The notes under the pieces were generated by a model. It did not search any database and was not told the origin of the DNA. It saw nothing but the letters and a program-made list of their open reading frames with translations. From Myrica gale (taxonomy: Eukaryota > Streptophyta > Magnoliopsida > Fagales > Myricaceae), in NCBI GenBank assembly GCA_963930655.1, contig OZ005608.1:12214001-12278000 (forward strand): a DNA stretch of 64,000 nt, written 5' to 3'. A program made the translations under genes and the position numbers. Below, piece after piece: positions 1-10,136 of the stretch (positions within the stretch are counted from its first letter, which is position 1; each line of letters opens with the position of its first letter).

Positions 1-71
1 ATTTCCGCCGGTATTTGGAAACACTCCACTTTTCCGGTGCGAAAAAAGAAGACGAAAACTACATGACGAAA

Positions 72-87
72 TTTTGATTTTTCAAAA
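72..87. other. Short A/T-rich inverted repeat in the spacer
   Basis: TTTTGA, a 4-nt TTTT loop, then TCAAAA form a perfect 6-bp inverted repeat. It recurs about 141 bp upstream of almost every gene; copy 2 has lost its G. No function can be assigned. It may simply be a by-product of repeat homogenisation. Confidence 0.6.
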
Positions 88-183
88 ACTCGGATATTTT
101 TTTGTCGCAATTCGGCGCGAAAAACCTCCTTCAGCGACGTTGAATACCCGTGAATGGATGTATTTCCCCTGTGAGAGGGATCC

Positions 184-212
184 ATATAAGAAATCATTGC
201 AACAAACATAAC
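184..212 (+). promoter_or_regulatory. Upstream pol III promoter of copy 1 (representative)
   Basis: ATATAA at 184-189 lies at -29 to -24, GC at 199-200 at -14/-13, and C at 212 at -1. This matches the known plant 5S upstream layout: a TATA-like element near -28, GC near -12 and C at -1, which set start site and efficiency. The same elements sit at the same offsets before nearly every copy. Variants are listed separately. Confidence 0.85.
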
Positions 213-331
213 GGGTGCGATCATACCAGCACTAATGCACCGGATCCCATCAGAACTCCGCAGTTAAGCGTGCTTGGGCGAGAGTAGTACTAGGATGGGT
301 GACCTCCTGGGAAGTCCTCGTGTTGCACCCC
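213..331 (+). rRNA. 5S rRNA: 5S rRNA gene, copy 1 (reference copy)
   Basis: Structural RNA of the large ribosomal subunit, made by RNA polymerase III. All 119 positions fit the angiosperm 5S pattern. Pairings I can read directly: helix I 1-9 with 110-118; helix II 14-20 with 58-65 (T63 bulged); helix III 29-32 with 45-48; helix IV 80-86 with 91-96 (T84 bulged) around loop GTGA. Box A is at 50-64, the intermediate element at 67-72 and box C at 80-97. The start was set by the conserved GGGTGCGATC after a C at -1; the exact 3' end could be one base either way. This sequence is shared with 84 other full-length copies and is the reference for the variant positions given below. Confidence 0.98.
262..309 (+). 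promoter_or_regulatory. Internal control region of copy 1 (representative)
   Basis: Using standard eukaryotic 5S numbering, box A is gene positions 50-64 (262-276), the intermediate element 67-72 (279-284) and box C 80-97 (292-309). In this gene family TFIIIA binds this region and recruits TFIIIC. Box A is the most frequently altered element in the window (positions 52, 53, 54, 55, 57, 58, 60 and 61); box C changes are G86T and T88C. Confidence 0.85.
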
Positions 332-343
332 AACATCTTTTTT
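332..343 (+). terminator. Pol III terminator after copy 1 (representative)
   Basis: The six T residues at 338-343 start 7 bp past the gene end, a standard RNA polymerase III stop. The T6 run was seen after every full-length copy, including the diverged ones; copy 73 has lost it with the deletion. Confidence 0.9.
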
Positions 344-608
344 CCCGCCCCCGAGAAGATTTTCGTGCGGAAAAAATATTTATCTGAACGGGATTAGATT
401 TCCGCCGGTATTTGGAAACACTCCACTTTTCCGGTGCGAAAAAAGAAGACGAAAACTACATGACGAAATTTTATTTTTCAAAAACTCGGATATTTTTTTG
501 TCGCAATTCGGCTCGAAAAACCTCTTTCAGCGACGTTGAATACCCGTGAATGGATGTATTTCCCCTGTGAGAGGGATCCATATAAGAAATCATTGCAACA
601 AACATAAC

Positions 609-727
609 GGGTGCGATCATACCAGCACTAATGCACCGGATCCCATCAGAACTCCGCAGTTAAGCGTGCTTGGGCGAGAGTAGTACTAGGATGGGTGACC
701 TCCTGGGAAGTCCTCGTGTTGCACCCC
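609..727 (+). rRNA. 5S rRNA: 5S rRNA gene, copy 2, consensus
   Basis: No gene change. The preceding spacer lacks one G in the inverted-repeat segment (396-bp interval) and reads TTCGGCTCG. First unit of a 1191-bp trimer. Confidence 0.97.
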
Positions 728-1005
728 AACATCTTTTTTCCTGCCCCCGAGAAGATTTTCGTGCGGAAAAAATATTTATCTGAAAGGGATTAGATTTCCG
801 CCGGTATTTGGAAACACTCCACTTTTCCGGTGCGAAAAAAGAAGACGAAAACTACATGACGAAATTTTGATTTTTCAAAAACTCGGATATTTTTTTGTCG
901 CAATTCGGCGCGAAAAACCTCTTTCAGCGACGTTGAATACCCGTGAATGGATGTATTTCCCCTGTGAGAGGGATCCATATAAGAAATCATTGCAACAAAC
1001 ATAAC
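728..1005. other. Representative 278-bp 5S intergenic spacer
   Basis: In order: AACATC and the T6 terminator; a C-rich CCTGCCCCCGAG segment (CCCGCCCCCGAG in most units); GTGCGG followed by A6; ATTTATCTGAA; a GATTTCCGCCGG segment; CACTTTTCCGGTGCG and a purine tract; the short inverted repeat; a T7 run in GGATATTTTTTTGTCGC; a CpG-rich ATTCGGCGCG; and the promoter-proximal part from TGAGAGGGATCC to the gene. Seven bases GCGGAAA before the ATTTATCT segment are the reverse complement of TTTCCGC just after it. No tRNA, second small RNA or coding sequence is evident. The distal part is the most variable between units. Confidence 0.8.
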
Positions 1006-1124
1006 GGGTGCGATCATACCAGCACTAATGCACCGGATCCCATCAGAACTCCGCAGTTAAGCGTGCTTGGGCGAGAGTAGTACTAGGATGGGTGACCTCC
1101 TGGGAAGTCCTCGTGTTGCACCCC
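1006..1124 (+). rRNA. 5S rRNA: 5S rRNA gene, copy 3, consensus
   Basis: No gene change; p spacer. Confidence 0.97.
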
Positions 1125-1402
1125 AACATCTTTTTTCCCGCCCCCGAGAAGATTTTCGTGCGGAAAAAATATTTATCTGAACGGGATTAGATTTCCGCCG
1201 GTATTTGAAAACACTCCACTTTTCCGGTGCGAAAAACGAAGACGAAAACTACATGACGAAATTTTGATTTTTCAAAAACTCCGATATTTTTTTGTAGCAA
1301 TTCGGCGCGAAAAACCTTTTTCAGCGACGTTGAATACCCGTGAATGGATGTATTTCCCCTGTGAGAGGGATCCATATAAGAAATCATTGCAACAACCATA
1401 AC

Positions 1403-1521
1403 GGGTGCGATCATACCAGCACGAATGCACCGGATCCCATCAGAACTCCGCAGTTAAGTGTGCTTGGGCGAGAGTAGTACTAGGATGGGCGACCTCCTGG
1501 GAAGTCCTCGTGTTGCACCCC
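1403..1521 (+). rRNA. 5S rRNA: 5S rRNA gene, copy 4, T21G C57T T88C
   Basis: T21G follows helix II, C57T is in box A, T88C is in the helix IV loop; none breaks a pair I can draw. C57T was seen only here. u spacer with ACCTTTTTC. Confidence 0.94.
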
Positions 1522-1799
1522 AACATCTTTTTTCCCGCCCCCGAGAAGATTTTCGTGCGGAAAAAATATTTATCTGAACGGGATTAGATTTCCGCCGGTA
1601 TTTGGAAACACTCCACTTTTCCGGTGCGAAAAAAGAAGACGAAAACTACATGACGAAATTTTGATTTTTCAAAAACTCGGATATTTTTTTGTCGCAATTC
1701 GGCGCGAAAAACCTCTTTCAGCGACGTTGAATACCCGTGAATGGATGTATTTCCCCTGTGAGAGGGATCCATATAAGAAATCATTGCAACAAACATAAC

Positions 1800-1918
1800 G
1801 GGTGCGATCATACCAGCACTAATGCACCGGATCCCATCAGAACTCCGCAGTTAAGCGTGCTTGGGCGAGAGTAGTACTAGGATGGGTGACCTCCTGGGAA
1901 GTCCTCGTGTTGCACCCC
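1800..1918 (+). rRNA. 5S rRNA: 5S rRNA gene, copy 5, consensus
   Basis: Gene unchanged, but the base just after it is C instead of A (CACCCCCACATC). p spacer; matches copy 2 in its downstream flank. Confidence 0.97.
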
Positions 1919-2196
1919 CACATCTTTTTTCCTGCCCCCGAGAAGATTTTCGTGCGGAAAAAATATTTATCTGAAAGGGATTAGATTTCCGCCGGTATTT
2001 GGAAACACTCCACTTTTCCGGTGCGAAAAAAGAAGACGAAAACTACATGACGAAATTTTGATTTTTCAAAAACTCCGATATTTTTTTGTCGCAATTCGGC
2101 GCGAAAAACCTCTTTCAGCGACGTTGAATACCCGTGAATGGATGTATTTCCCCTGTGAGAGGGATCCATATAAGAAATCATTGCAACAAACATAAC

Positions 2197-2315
2197 GGGT
2201 GCGATCATACCAGCACTAATGCACCGGATCCCATCAGAACTCCGCAGTTAAGCGTGCTTGGGCGAGAGTAGTACTAGGATGGGTGACCTCCTGGGAAGTC
2301 CTCGTGTTGCACCCC
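2197..2315 (+). rRNA. 5S rRNA: 5S rRNA gene, copy 6, consensus
   Basis: No gene change. The spacer is p with CTCCGATA borrowed from the u type. Confidence 0.97.
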
Positions 2316-2593
2316 AACATCTTTTTTCCCGCCCCCGAGAAGATTTTCGTGCGGAAAAAATATTTATCTGAACGGGATTAGATTTCCGCCGGTATTTGAA
2401 AACACTCCACTTTTCCGGTGCGAAAAACGAAGACGAAAACTACATGACGAAATTTTGATTTTTCAAAAACTCCGATATTTTTTTGTAGCAATTCGGCGCG
2501 AAAAACCTCTTTCAGCGACGTTGAATACCCGTGAATGGATGTATTTCCCCTGTGAGAGGGATCCATATAAGAAATCATTGCAACAACCATAAC

Positions 2594-2712
2594 GGGTGCG
2601 ATCATACCAGCACGAATGCACCGGATCCCATCAGAACTCCGCAGTTAAGCGTGCTTGGGCGAGAGTAGTACTAGGATGGGCGACCTCCTGGGAAGTCCTC
2701 GTGTTGCACCCC
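2594..2712 (+). rRNA. 5S rRNA: 5S rRNA gene, copy 7, T21G T88C
   Basis: u spacer. Matches copy 4 without C57T and copy 12 fully. Confidence 0.95.
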
Positions 2713-2990
2713 AACATCTTTTTTCCCGCCCCCGAGAAGATTTTCGTGCGGAAAAAATATTTATCTGAACGGGATTAGATTTCCGCCGGTATTTGGAAAC
2801 ACTCCACTTTTCCGGTGCGAAAAAAGAAGACGAAAACTACATGACGAAATTTTGATTTTTCAAAAACTCGGATATTTTTTTGTAGCAATTCGGCGCGAAA
2901 AAGCTCTTTCAGCGACGTTGAATACCCGTGAATGGATGTATTTCCCCTGTGAGAGGGATCCATATAAGAAATCATTGCAACAACCATAAC

Positions 2991-3109
2991 GGGTGCGATC
3001 ATACCAGCACTAATGCACCGGATCCCATCAGAACTCCGCAGGTATGCATGCTTGGACGAGAGTAGTACTAGGATGTGTGACCTCCTGGGAAGTCCTCGTG
3101 TTGCACCCC
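2991..3109 (+). rRNA. 5S rRNA: 5S rRNA gene, copy 8, T52G A55T G58A G66A G86T
   Basis: Box A carries three changes. G58A breaks C20-G58 of helix II and G86T breaks G86-C91 of helix IV. Probably poorly transcribed or unstable (inference). q spacer; followed by GAGGAG instead of GAGAAG. Confidence 0.9.
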
Positions 3110-3387
3110 AACATCTTTTTTCCCGCCCCCGAGGAGATTTTCGTGCGGAAAAAATATTTATCTGAACGGGATTAGATTTCCGCCGGTATATGGAAACACT
3201 CCACTTTTCCGGTGCGAAAAAAGAAGACGAAAACTACATGACGAAATTTTGATTTTTCAAAAACTCGGATATTTTTTTGTCGCAATTCGGCGCGAAAAAC
3301 CTCTTTCAGCGACGTTGAATACCCGTGAATGGATGTATTTCCCCTGTGAGAGGGATCCATATAAGAAATCATTGCAACAAACATAAC

Positions 3388-3506
3388 GGGTGCGATCATA
3401 CCAGCACGAATGCACCGGATCCCATCAGAACTCCGCAGTTAAGCGTGCTTGGGCGAGAGTAGTACTAGGATGGGCGACCTCCTGGGAAGTCCTCGTGTTG
3501 CACCCC
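3388..3506 (+). rRNA. 5S rRNA: 5S rRNA gene, copy 9, T21G T88C
   Basis: p spacer with TATATGG; followed by CGCCCCGGAGAAG, a mark shared only with copy 14. Confidence 0.95.
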
Positions 3507-3784
3507 AACATCTTTTTTCCCGCCCCGGAGAAGATTTTCGTGCGGAAAAAATATTTATCTGAACGGGATTAGATTTCCGCCGGTATTTGGAAACACTCCA
3601 CTTTTCCGGTGCGAAAAAAGAAGACGAAAACTACATGACGAAATTTTGATTTTTCAAAAACTCGGATATTTTTTTGTCGCAATTCGGCGCGAAAAACCTC
3701 TTTCAGCGACGTTGAATACCCGTGAATGGATGTATTTCCCCTGTGAGAGGGATCCATATAAGAAATCATTGCAACAAACATAAC

Positions 3785-3903
3785 GGGTGCGATCATACCA
3801 GCACTAATGCACCGGATCCCATCAGAACTCCGCAGTTAAGCGTGCTTGGGCGAGAGTAGTACTAGGATGGGTGACCTCCTGGGAAGTCCTCGTGTTGCAC
3901 CCC
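3785..3903 (+). rRNA. 5S rRNA: 5S rRNA gene, copy 10, consensus
   Basis: No gene change; p spacer; fourth unit of the first 1985-bp pentamer. Confidence 0.97.
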
Positions 3904-4181
3904 AACATCTTTTTTCCCGCCCCCGAGAAGATTTTCGTGCGGAAAAAATATTTATCTGAACGGGATTAGATTTCCGCCGGTATTTGGAAACACTCCACTT
4001 TTCCGGTGCGAAAAAAGAAGACGAAAACTACATGACGAAATTTTGATTTTTCAAAAACTCGGATATTTTTTTGTAGCAATTCGGCGCGAAAAAGCTCTTT
4101 CAGCGACGTTGAATACCCGTGAATGGATGTATTTCCCCTGTGAGAGGGATCCATATAAGAAATCATTGCAACAACCATAAC

Positions 4182-4300
4182 GGGTGCGATCATACCAGCA
4201 CTAATGCACCGGATCCCATCAGAACTCCGCAGTTAAGCGTGCTTGGGCGAGAGTAGTACTAGGATGGGTGACCTCCTGGGAAGTCCTCGTGTTGCACCCC
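4182..4300 (+). rRNA. 5S rRNA: 5S rRNA gene, copy 11, consensus
   Basis: Consensus gene behind a q spacer, which elsewhere mostly precedes variant genes. Confidence 0.97.
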
Positions 4301-4578
4301 AACATCTTTTTTCCCGCCCCCGAGAAGATTTTCGTGCGGAAAAAATATTTATCTGAACGGGATTAGATTTCCGCCGGTATTTGAAAACACTCCACTTTTC
4401 CGGTGCGAAAAACGAAGACGAAAACTACATGACGAAATTTTGATTTTTCAAAAACTCCGATATTTTTTTGTAGCAATTCGGCGCGAAAAACCTCTTTCAG
4501 CGACGTTGAATACCCGTGAATGGATGTATTTCCCCTGTGAGAGGGATCCATATAAGAAATCATTGCAACAACCATAAC

Positions 4579-4697
4579 GGGTGCGATCATACCAGCACGA
4601 ATGCACCGGATCCCATCAGAACTCCGCAGTTAAGCGTGCTTGGGCGAGAGTAGTACTAGGATGGGCGACCTCCTGGGAAGTCCTCGTGTTGCACCCC
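4579..4697 (+). rRNA. 5S rRNA: 5S rRNA gene, copy 12, T21G T88C
   Basis: u spacer; pentamer paralogue of copy 7. Confidence 0.95.
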
Positions 4698-4975
4698 AAC
4701 ATCTTTTTTCCCGCCCCCGAGAAGATTTTCGTGCGGAAAAAATATTTATCTGAACGGGATTAGATTTCCGCCGGTATTTGGAAACACTCCACTTTTCCGG
4801 TGCGAAAAAAGAAGACGAAAACTACATGACGAAATTTTGATTTTTCAAAAACTCGGATATTTTTTTGTAGCAATTCGGCGCGAAAAAGCTCTTTCAGCGA
4901 CGTTGAATACCCGTGAATGGATGTATTTCCCCTGTGAGAGGGATCCATATAAGAAATCATTGCAACAACCATAAC

Positions 4976-5094
4976 GGGTGCGATCATACCAGCACTAATG
5001 CACCGGATCCCATCAGAACTCCGCAGGTATGCATGCTTGGACGAGAGTAGTACTAGGATGTGTGACCTCCTGGGAAGTCCTCGTGTTGCACCCC
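4976..5094 (+). rRNA. 5S rRNA: 5S rRNA gene, copy 13, T52G A55T G58A G66A G86T
   Basis: Duplicate of copy 8, 1985 bp away, with the same five changes and the same GAGGAG flank. q spacer. Confidence 0.9.
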
Positions 5095-5372
5095 AACATC
5101 TTTTTTCCCGCCCCCGAGGAGATTTTCGTGCGGAAAAAATATTTATCTGAACGGGATTAGATTTCCGCCGGTATATGGAAACACTCCACTTTTCCGGTGC
5201 GAAAAAAGAAGACGAAAACTACATGACGAAATTTTGATTTTTCAAAAACTCGGATATTTTTTTGTCGCAATTCGGCGCGAAAAACCTCTTTCAGCGACGT
5301 TGAATACCCGTGAATGGATGTATTTCCCCTGTGAGAGGGATCCATATAAGAAATCATTGCAACAAACATAAC

Positions 5373-5491
5373 GGGTGCGATCATACCAGCACGAATGCAC
5401 CGGATCCCATCAGAACTCCGCAGTTAAGCGTGCTTGGGCGAGAGTAGTACTAGGATGGGCGACCTCCTGGGAAGTCCTCGTGTTGCACCCC
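5373..5491 (+). rRNA. 5S rRNA: 5S rRNA gene, copy 14, T21G T88C
   Basis: Duplicate of copy 9; TATATGG p spacer. Confidence 0.95.
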
Positions 5492-5769
5492 AACATCTTT
5501 TTTCCCGCCCCGGAGAAGATTTTCGTGCGGAAAAAATATTTATCTGAACGGGATTAGATTTCCGCCGGTATTTGGAAACACTCCACTTTTCCGGTGCGAA
5601 AAAAGAAGACGAAAACTACATGACGAAATTTTGATTTTTCAAAAACTCGGATATTTTTTTGTCGCAATTCGGCGCGAAAAACCTCTTTCAGCGACGTTGA
5701 ATACCCGTGAATGGATGTATTTCCCCTGTGAGAGGGATCCATATAAGAAATCATTGCAACAAACATAAC

Positions 5770-5888
5770 GGGTGCGATCATACCAGCACTAATGCACCGG
5801 ATCCCATCAGAACTCCGCAGTTAAGCGTGCTTGGGCGAGAGTAGTACTAGGATGGGTGACCTCCTGGGAAGTCCTCGTGTTGCACCCC
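5770..5888 (+). rRNA. 5S rRNA: 5S rRNA gene, copy 15, consensus
   Basis: No gene change; p spacer; paralogue of copy 10. Confidence 0.97.
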
Positions 5889-6166
5889 AACATCTTTTTT
5901 CCCGCCCCCGAGAAGATTTTCGTGCGGAAAAAATATTTATCTGAACGGGATTAGATTTCCGCCGGTATTTGGAAACACTCCACTTTTCCGGTGCGAAAAA
6001 AGAAGACGAAAACTACATGACGAAATTTTGATTTTTCAAAAACTCGGATATTTTTTTGTAGCAATTCGGCGCGAAAAAGCTCTTTCAGCGACGTTGAATA
6101 CCCGTGAATGGATGTATTTCCCCTGTGAGAGGGATCCATATAAGAAATCATTGCAACAACCATAAC

Positions 6167-6285
6167 GGGTGCGATCATACCAGCACTAATGCACCGGATC
6201 CCATCAGAACTCCGCAGTTAAGCGTGCTTGGGCGAGAGTAGTACTAGGATGGGTGACCTCCTGGGAAGTCCTCGTGTTGCACCCC
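6167..6285 (+). rRNA. 5S rRNA: 5S rRNA gene, copy 16, consensus
   Basis: No gene change; q spacer; last unit of the second pentamer. Confidence 0.97.
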
Positions 6286-6563
6286 AACATCTTTTTTCCC
6301 GCCCCCGAGAAGATTTTCGTGCGGAAAAAATATTTATCTGAACGGGATTAGATTTCCGCCGGTATTTGGAAACACTCCACTTTTCCGGTGCGAAAAAAGA
6401 AGACGAAAACTACATGACGAAATTTTGATTTTTCAAAAACTCGGATATTTTTTTGTCGCCATTCGGCGCGAAAAAGCTCTTTCAGCGACGTTGAATACCA
6501 GTGAATGGATGTATTTCCCCTGTGAGAGGGATCCATATAAGAAATCATTGCAACAACCATAAC

Positions 6564-6682
6564 GGGTGCGATCATACCAGCACTAATGCACCGGATCCCA
6601 TCAGAACTCCGCAGTTAAGCGTTCTTGGGCGAGAGTAGTACTAGGATGGGTGACCTCCTGGGAAGTCCTCGTGTTGCACCCC
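6564..6682 (+). rRNA. 5S rRNA: 5S rRNA gene, copy 17, G60T
   Basis: G60T lies in box A and removes C18-G60 of helix II. r spacer with a private ATACCAGTG. Confidence 0.93.
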
Positions 6683-6930
6683 AACATCTTTTTTCCCGCC
6701 CCCGAGAAGATTTTCGTGCGGAAAAAATATTTATCTGAACGGGATTAGATTTCCGCCGGTATTTGGAAACACTCCACTTTTCCGGTGCGAAAAAAGAAGA
6801 CGAAAACTACATGGCGAACTTTTGATTTTTCAAAAACTCGGATATTTTTTTGTCGCAATTCGTTGCGAAAAAGCTCTTTCAGCGACGTTGAATACCCGTG
6901 AATGGATGTATTTCCCCTGTGAGAGGGATC

Positions 6931-6937
6931 TATATAA
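6931..6937 (+). promoter_or_regulatory. TATATAA promoter variant of copy 18
   Basis: C to T at -30 turns CATATAA into TATATAA and removes the spacer BamHI site. It resembles the TATATA of some plant 5S promoters more closely than the usual copy does. An effect on transcription is inference. Confidence 0.75.
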
Positions 6938-6960
6938 GAAATCATTGCAACAAACATAAC

Positions 6961-7079
6961 GGGTGCGATCATACCAGCACTAATGCACCGGATCCCATCA
7001 GAACTCCGCAGTTAAGCGTGCTTGGGCGAGAGTAGTACTAGGATGGGCGACCTCCTGGGAAGTCCTCGTGTTGCACCCC
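6961..7079 (+). rRNA. 5S rRNA: 5S rRNA gene, copy 18, T88C
   Basis: Only a loop change. s spacer with AAGCTC and the TATATAA promoter variant. Confidence 0.95.
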
Positions 7080-7357
7080 AACATCTTTTTTCCCGCCCCC
7101 GAGAAGATTTTCGTGCGGAAAAAATATTTATCTGAACGGGATTAGATTTCCGCCGCTATATGGAAACACTCCACTTTTACGGTGCGAAAAAAGAAGACGA
7201 AAACTACATGGCGAACTTTTGATTTTTCAAAAACTCGGATATTTTTTTGTCGCAATTCGTTGCGAAAAACCTCTTTCAGCGACGTTGAATACCCGTGAAT
7301 GGATGTATTCCCCCTGTGAGAGGGATCCATATAAGAAATCATTGCAACAAACATAAC

Positions 7358-7476
7358 GGGTGCGATCATACCAGCACTAATGCAACGGATCCCATCAGAA
7401 CTTCGCAGTTAAGCGTGCTTGGGCGAGAGTAGTACTAGGATGGGCGACCTCCTGGGAAGTCCTCGTGTTGCACCCC
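7358..7476 (+). rRNA. 5S rRNA: 5S rRNA gene, copy 19, C28A C46T T88C
   Basis: C46T turns G31-C46 into a G-U wobble; C28A lies just outside helix III. s spacer with CCGCTATATGG, TTTTACGG and TATTCCCCC. Confidence 0.94.
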
Positions 7477-7754
7477 AACATCTTTTTTCCCGCCCCCGAG
7501 AAGATTTTCGTGCGGAAAAAATATTTATCTGAACGGGATTAGATTTCCGCCGCTATTTGGAAACACTCCACTTTTCCGGTGCGAAAAAAGAAGACGAAAA
7601 CTACATGACGAAATTTTGATTTTTCAAAAACTCGGATATTCTTTTGTCGCAATTCGGCGCGAAAAACCTCTTTCAGCGACGTTGAATACCCGTGAATGGA
7701 TGTATTTCCCCTGTGAGAGGGATCCATATAAGAAATCATTGCAACAAACATAAC

Positions 7755-7873
7755 GGGTGCGATCATACCAGCACTAATGCACCGGATCCCATCAGAACTC
7801 CGCAGTTAAGCGTTCTTGGGCGAGAGTAGTACTAGGATGGGTGACCTCCTGGGAAGTCCTCGTGTTGCACCCC
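7755..7873 (+). rRNA. 5S rRNA: 5S rRNA gene, copy 20, G60T
   Basis: Helix II/box A change. p spacer with CCGCTATTTGG and a T7 run broken by C (ATATTCTTTTG). Confidence 0.93.
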
Positions 7874-8121
7874 AACATCTTTTTTCCCGCCCCCGAGAAG
7901 ATTTTCGTGCGGAAAAAATATTTATCTGAACGGGATTAGATTTCCGCCGGTATTTGGAAACACTCCACTTTTCCGGTGCGAAAAAAGAAGACGAAAACTA
8001 CATGGCGAACTTTTGATTTTTCAAAAACTCGGATATTTTTTTGTCGCAATTCGTTGCGAAAAACCTCTTTCAGCGACGTTGAATACCCGTGAATGGATGT
8101 ATTTCCCCTGTGAGAGGGATC

Positions 8122-8128
8122 TATATAA
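8122..8128 (+). promoter_or_regulatory. TATATAA promoter variant of copy 21
   Basis: Same C-30T change as at 6931, 1191 bp away and in the equivalent trimer position, so inherited by block duplication. Confidence 0.75.
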
Positions 8129-8151
8129 GAAATCATTGCAACAAACATAAC

Positions 8152-8270
8152 GGGTGCGATCATACCAGCACTAATGCACCGGATCCCATCAGAACTTCGC
8201 AGTTAAGCGTGCTTGGGCGAGAGTAGTACTAGGATGGGCGACCTCCTGGGAAGTCCTCGTGTTGCACCCC
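8152..8270 (+). rRNA. 5S rRNA: 5S rRNA gene, copy 21, C46T T88C
   Basis: Both changes are structurally mild. s spacer with TATATAA. Confidence 0.95.
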
Positions 8271-8548
8271 AACATCTTTTTTCCCGCCCCCGAGAAGATT
8301 TTCGTGCGGAAAAAATATTTATCTGAACGGGATTAGATTTCCGCCGCTATATGGAAACACTCCACTTTTACGGTGCGAAAAAAGAAGACGAAAACTACAT
8401 GGCGAACTTTTGATTTTTCAAAAACTCGGATATTTTTTTGTCGCAATTCGTTGCGAAAAACCTCTTTCAGCGACGTTGAATACCCGTGAATGGATGTATT
8501 CCCCCTGTGAGAGGGATCCATATAAGAAATCATTGCAACAAACATAAC

Positions 8549-8667
8549 GGGTGCGATCATACCAGCACTAATGCAACGGATCCCATCAGAACTTCGCAGT
8601 TAAGCGTGCTTGGGCGAGAGTAGTACTAGGATGGGCGACCTCCTGGGAAGTCCTCGTGTTGCACCCC
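8549..8667 (+). rRNA. 5S rRNA: 5S rRNA gene, copy 22, C28A C46T T88C
   Basis: Trimer paralogue of copy 19, with the same spacer marks. Followed by TCTGAAAGGG instead of TCTGAACGGG. Confidence 0.94.
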
Positions 8668-8945
8668 AACATCTTTTTTCCCGCCCCCGAGAAGATTTTC
8701 GTGCGGAAAAAATATTTATCTGAAAGGGATTAGATTTCCGCCGCTATTTGGAAACACTCCACTTTTCCGGTGCGAAAAAAGAAGACGAAAACTACATGAC
8801 GAAATTTTGATTTTTCAAAAACTCGGATATTCTTTTGTCGCAATTCGGCGCGAAAAACCTCTTTCAGCGACGTTGAATACCCGTGAATGGATGTATTTCC
8901 CCTGTGAGAGGGATCCATATAAGAAATCATTGCAACAAACATAAC

Positions 8946-9064
8946 GGGTGCGATCATACCAGCACTAATGCACCGGATCCCATCAGAACTCCGCAGTTAA
9001 GCGTTCTTGGGCGAGAGTAGTACTAGGATGGGTGACCTCCTGGGAAGTCCTCGTGTTGCACCCC
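8946..9064 (+). rRNA. 5S rRNA: 5S rRNA gene, copy 23, G60T
   Basis: Trimer paralogue of copy 20. Confidence 0.93.
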
Positions 9065-9312
9065 AACATCTTTTTTCCCGCCCCCGAGAAGATTTTCGTG
9101 CGGAAAAAATATTTATCTGAACGGGATTAGATTTCCGCCGGTATTTGGAAACACTCCACTTTTCCGGTGCGAAAAAAGAAGACGAAAACTACATGGCGAA
9201 CTTTTGATTTTTCAAAAACTCGGATATTTTTTTGTCGCAATTCGTTGCGAAAAAGCTCTTTCAGCGACGTTGAATACCCGTGAATGGATGTATTTCCCCT
9301 GTGAGAGGGATC

Positions 9313-9319
9313 TATATAA
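9313..9319 (+). promoter_or_regulatory. TATATAA promoter variant of copy 24
   Basis: Third copy of the C-30T change, again 1191 bp on. Confidence 0.75.
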
Positions 9320-9342
9320 GAAATCATTGCAACAAACATAAC

Positions 9343-9461
9343 GGGTGCGATCATACCAGCACTAATGCACCGGATCCCATCAGAACTTCGCAGTTAAGCG
9401 TGCTTGGGCGAGAGTAGTACTAGGATGGGCGACCTCCTGGGAAGTCCTCGTGTTGCACCCC
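9343..9461 (+). rRNA. 5S rRNA: 5S rRNA gene, copy 24, C46T T88C
   Basis: s spacer with AAGCTC and TATATAA, as in copy 18; the gene is as in copy 21. Confidence 0.95.
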
Positions 9462-9739
9462 AACATCTTTTTTCCCGCCCCCGAGAAGATTTTCGTGCGG
9501 AAAAAATATTTATCTGAACGGGATTAGATTTCCGCCGCTATATGGAAACACTCCACTTTTACGGTGCGAAAAAAGAAGACGAAAACTACATGGCGAACTT
9601 TTGATTTTTCAAAAACTCGGATATTTTTTTGTCGCAATTCGTTGCGAAAAACCTCTTTCAGCGACGTTGAATACCCGTGAATGGATGTATTCCCCCTGTG
9701 AGAGGGATCCATATAAGAAATCATTGCAACAAACATAAC

Positions 9740-9858
9740 GGGTGCGATCATACCAGCACTAATGCAACGGATCCCATCAGAACTTCGCAGTTAAGCGTGC
9801 TTGGGCGAGAGTAGTACTAGGATGGGCGACCTCCTGGGAAGTCCTCGTGTTGCACCCC
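9740..9858 (+). rRNA. 5S rRNA: 5S rRNA gene, copy 25, C28A C46T T88C
   Basis: Third trimer paralogue of copy 19. Confidence 0.94.
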
Positions 9859-10136
9859 AACATCTTTTTTCCCGCCCCCGAGAAGATTTTCGTGCGGAAA
9901 AAATATTTATCTGAACGGGATTAGATTTCCGCCGCTATTTGGAAACACTCCACTTTTCCGGTGCGAAAAAAGAAGACGAAAACTACATGACGAAATTTTG
10001 ATTTTTCAAAAACTCGGATATTCTTTTGTCGCAATTCGGCGCGAAAAACATCTTTCAGCGACGTTGAATACCCGTGAATGGATGTATTTCCCCTGTGAGA
10101 GGGATCCATATAAGAAATCATTGCAACAAACATAAC

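Larger units (their letters stand above)
1..212. other. Partial 5S intergenic spacer at window start
   Basis: The window opens inside a spacer, at the base equivalent to 398 in the next unit. It is p-like but reads ACCTCCTTC where most p spacers read ACCTCTTTC. Apart from the promoter of copy 1 near its right end, nothing gene-like is present. Confidence 0.95.
609..2990 (+). repeat. HOR: two 1191-bp trimers
   Basis: Copies 2-4 and 5-7 match as trimers. Copies 2 and 5 are each followed by TTTTTTCCTGCCC and TCTGAAAGGG; copies 4 and 7 both have the u spacer and T21G/T88C. Copy 4 has an extra C57T, and copy 5 has C instead of A just after the gene. Confidence 0.8.
2316..6285 (+). repeat. HOR: two 1985-bp pentamers
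   Basis: 2316-4300 and 4301-6285 carry the same order of five units: u with T21G/T88C; q with T52G/A55T/G58A/G66A/G86T; p with T21G/T88C and TATATGG; p consensus; q consensus. Both also share CGCCCCGGAGAAG after the third gene and GAGGAG after the second. Confidence 0.9.
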
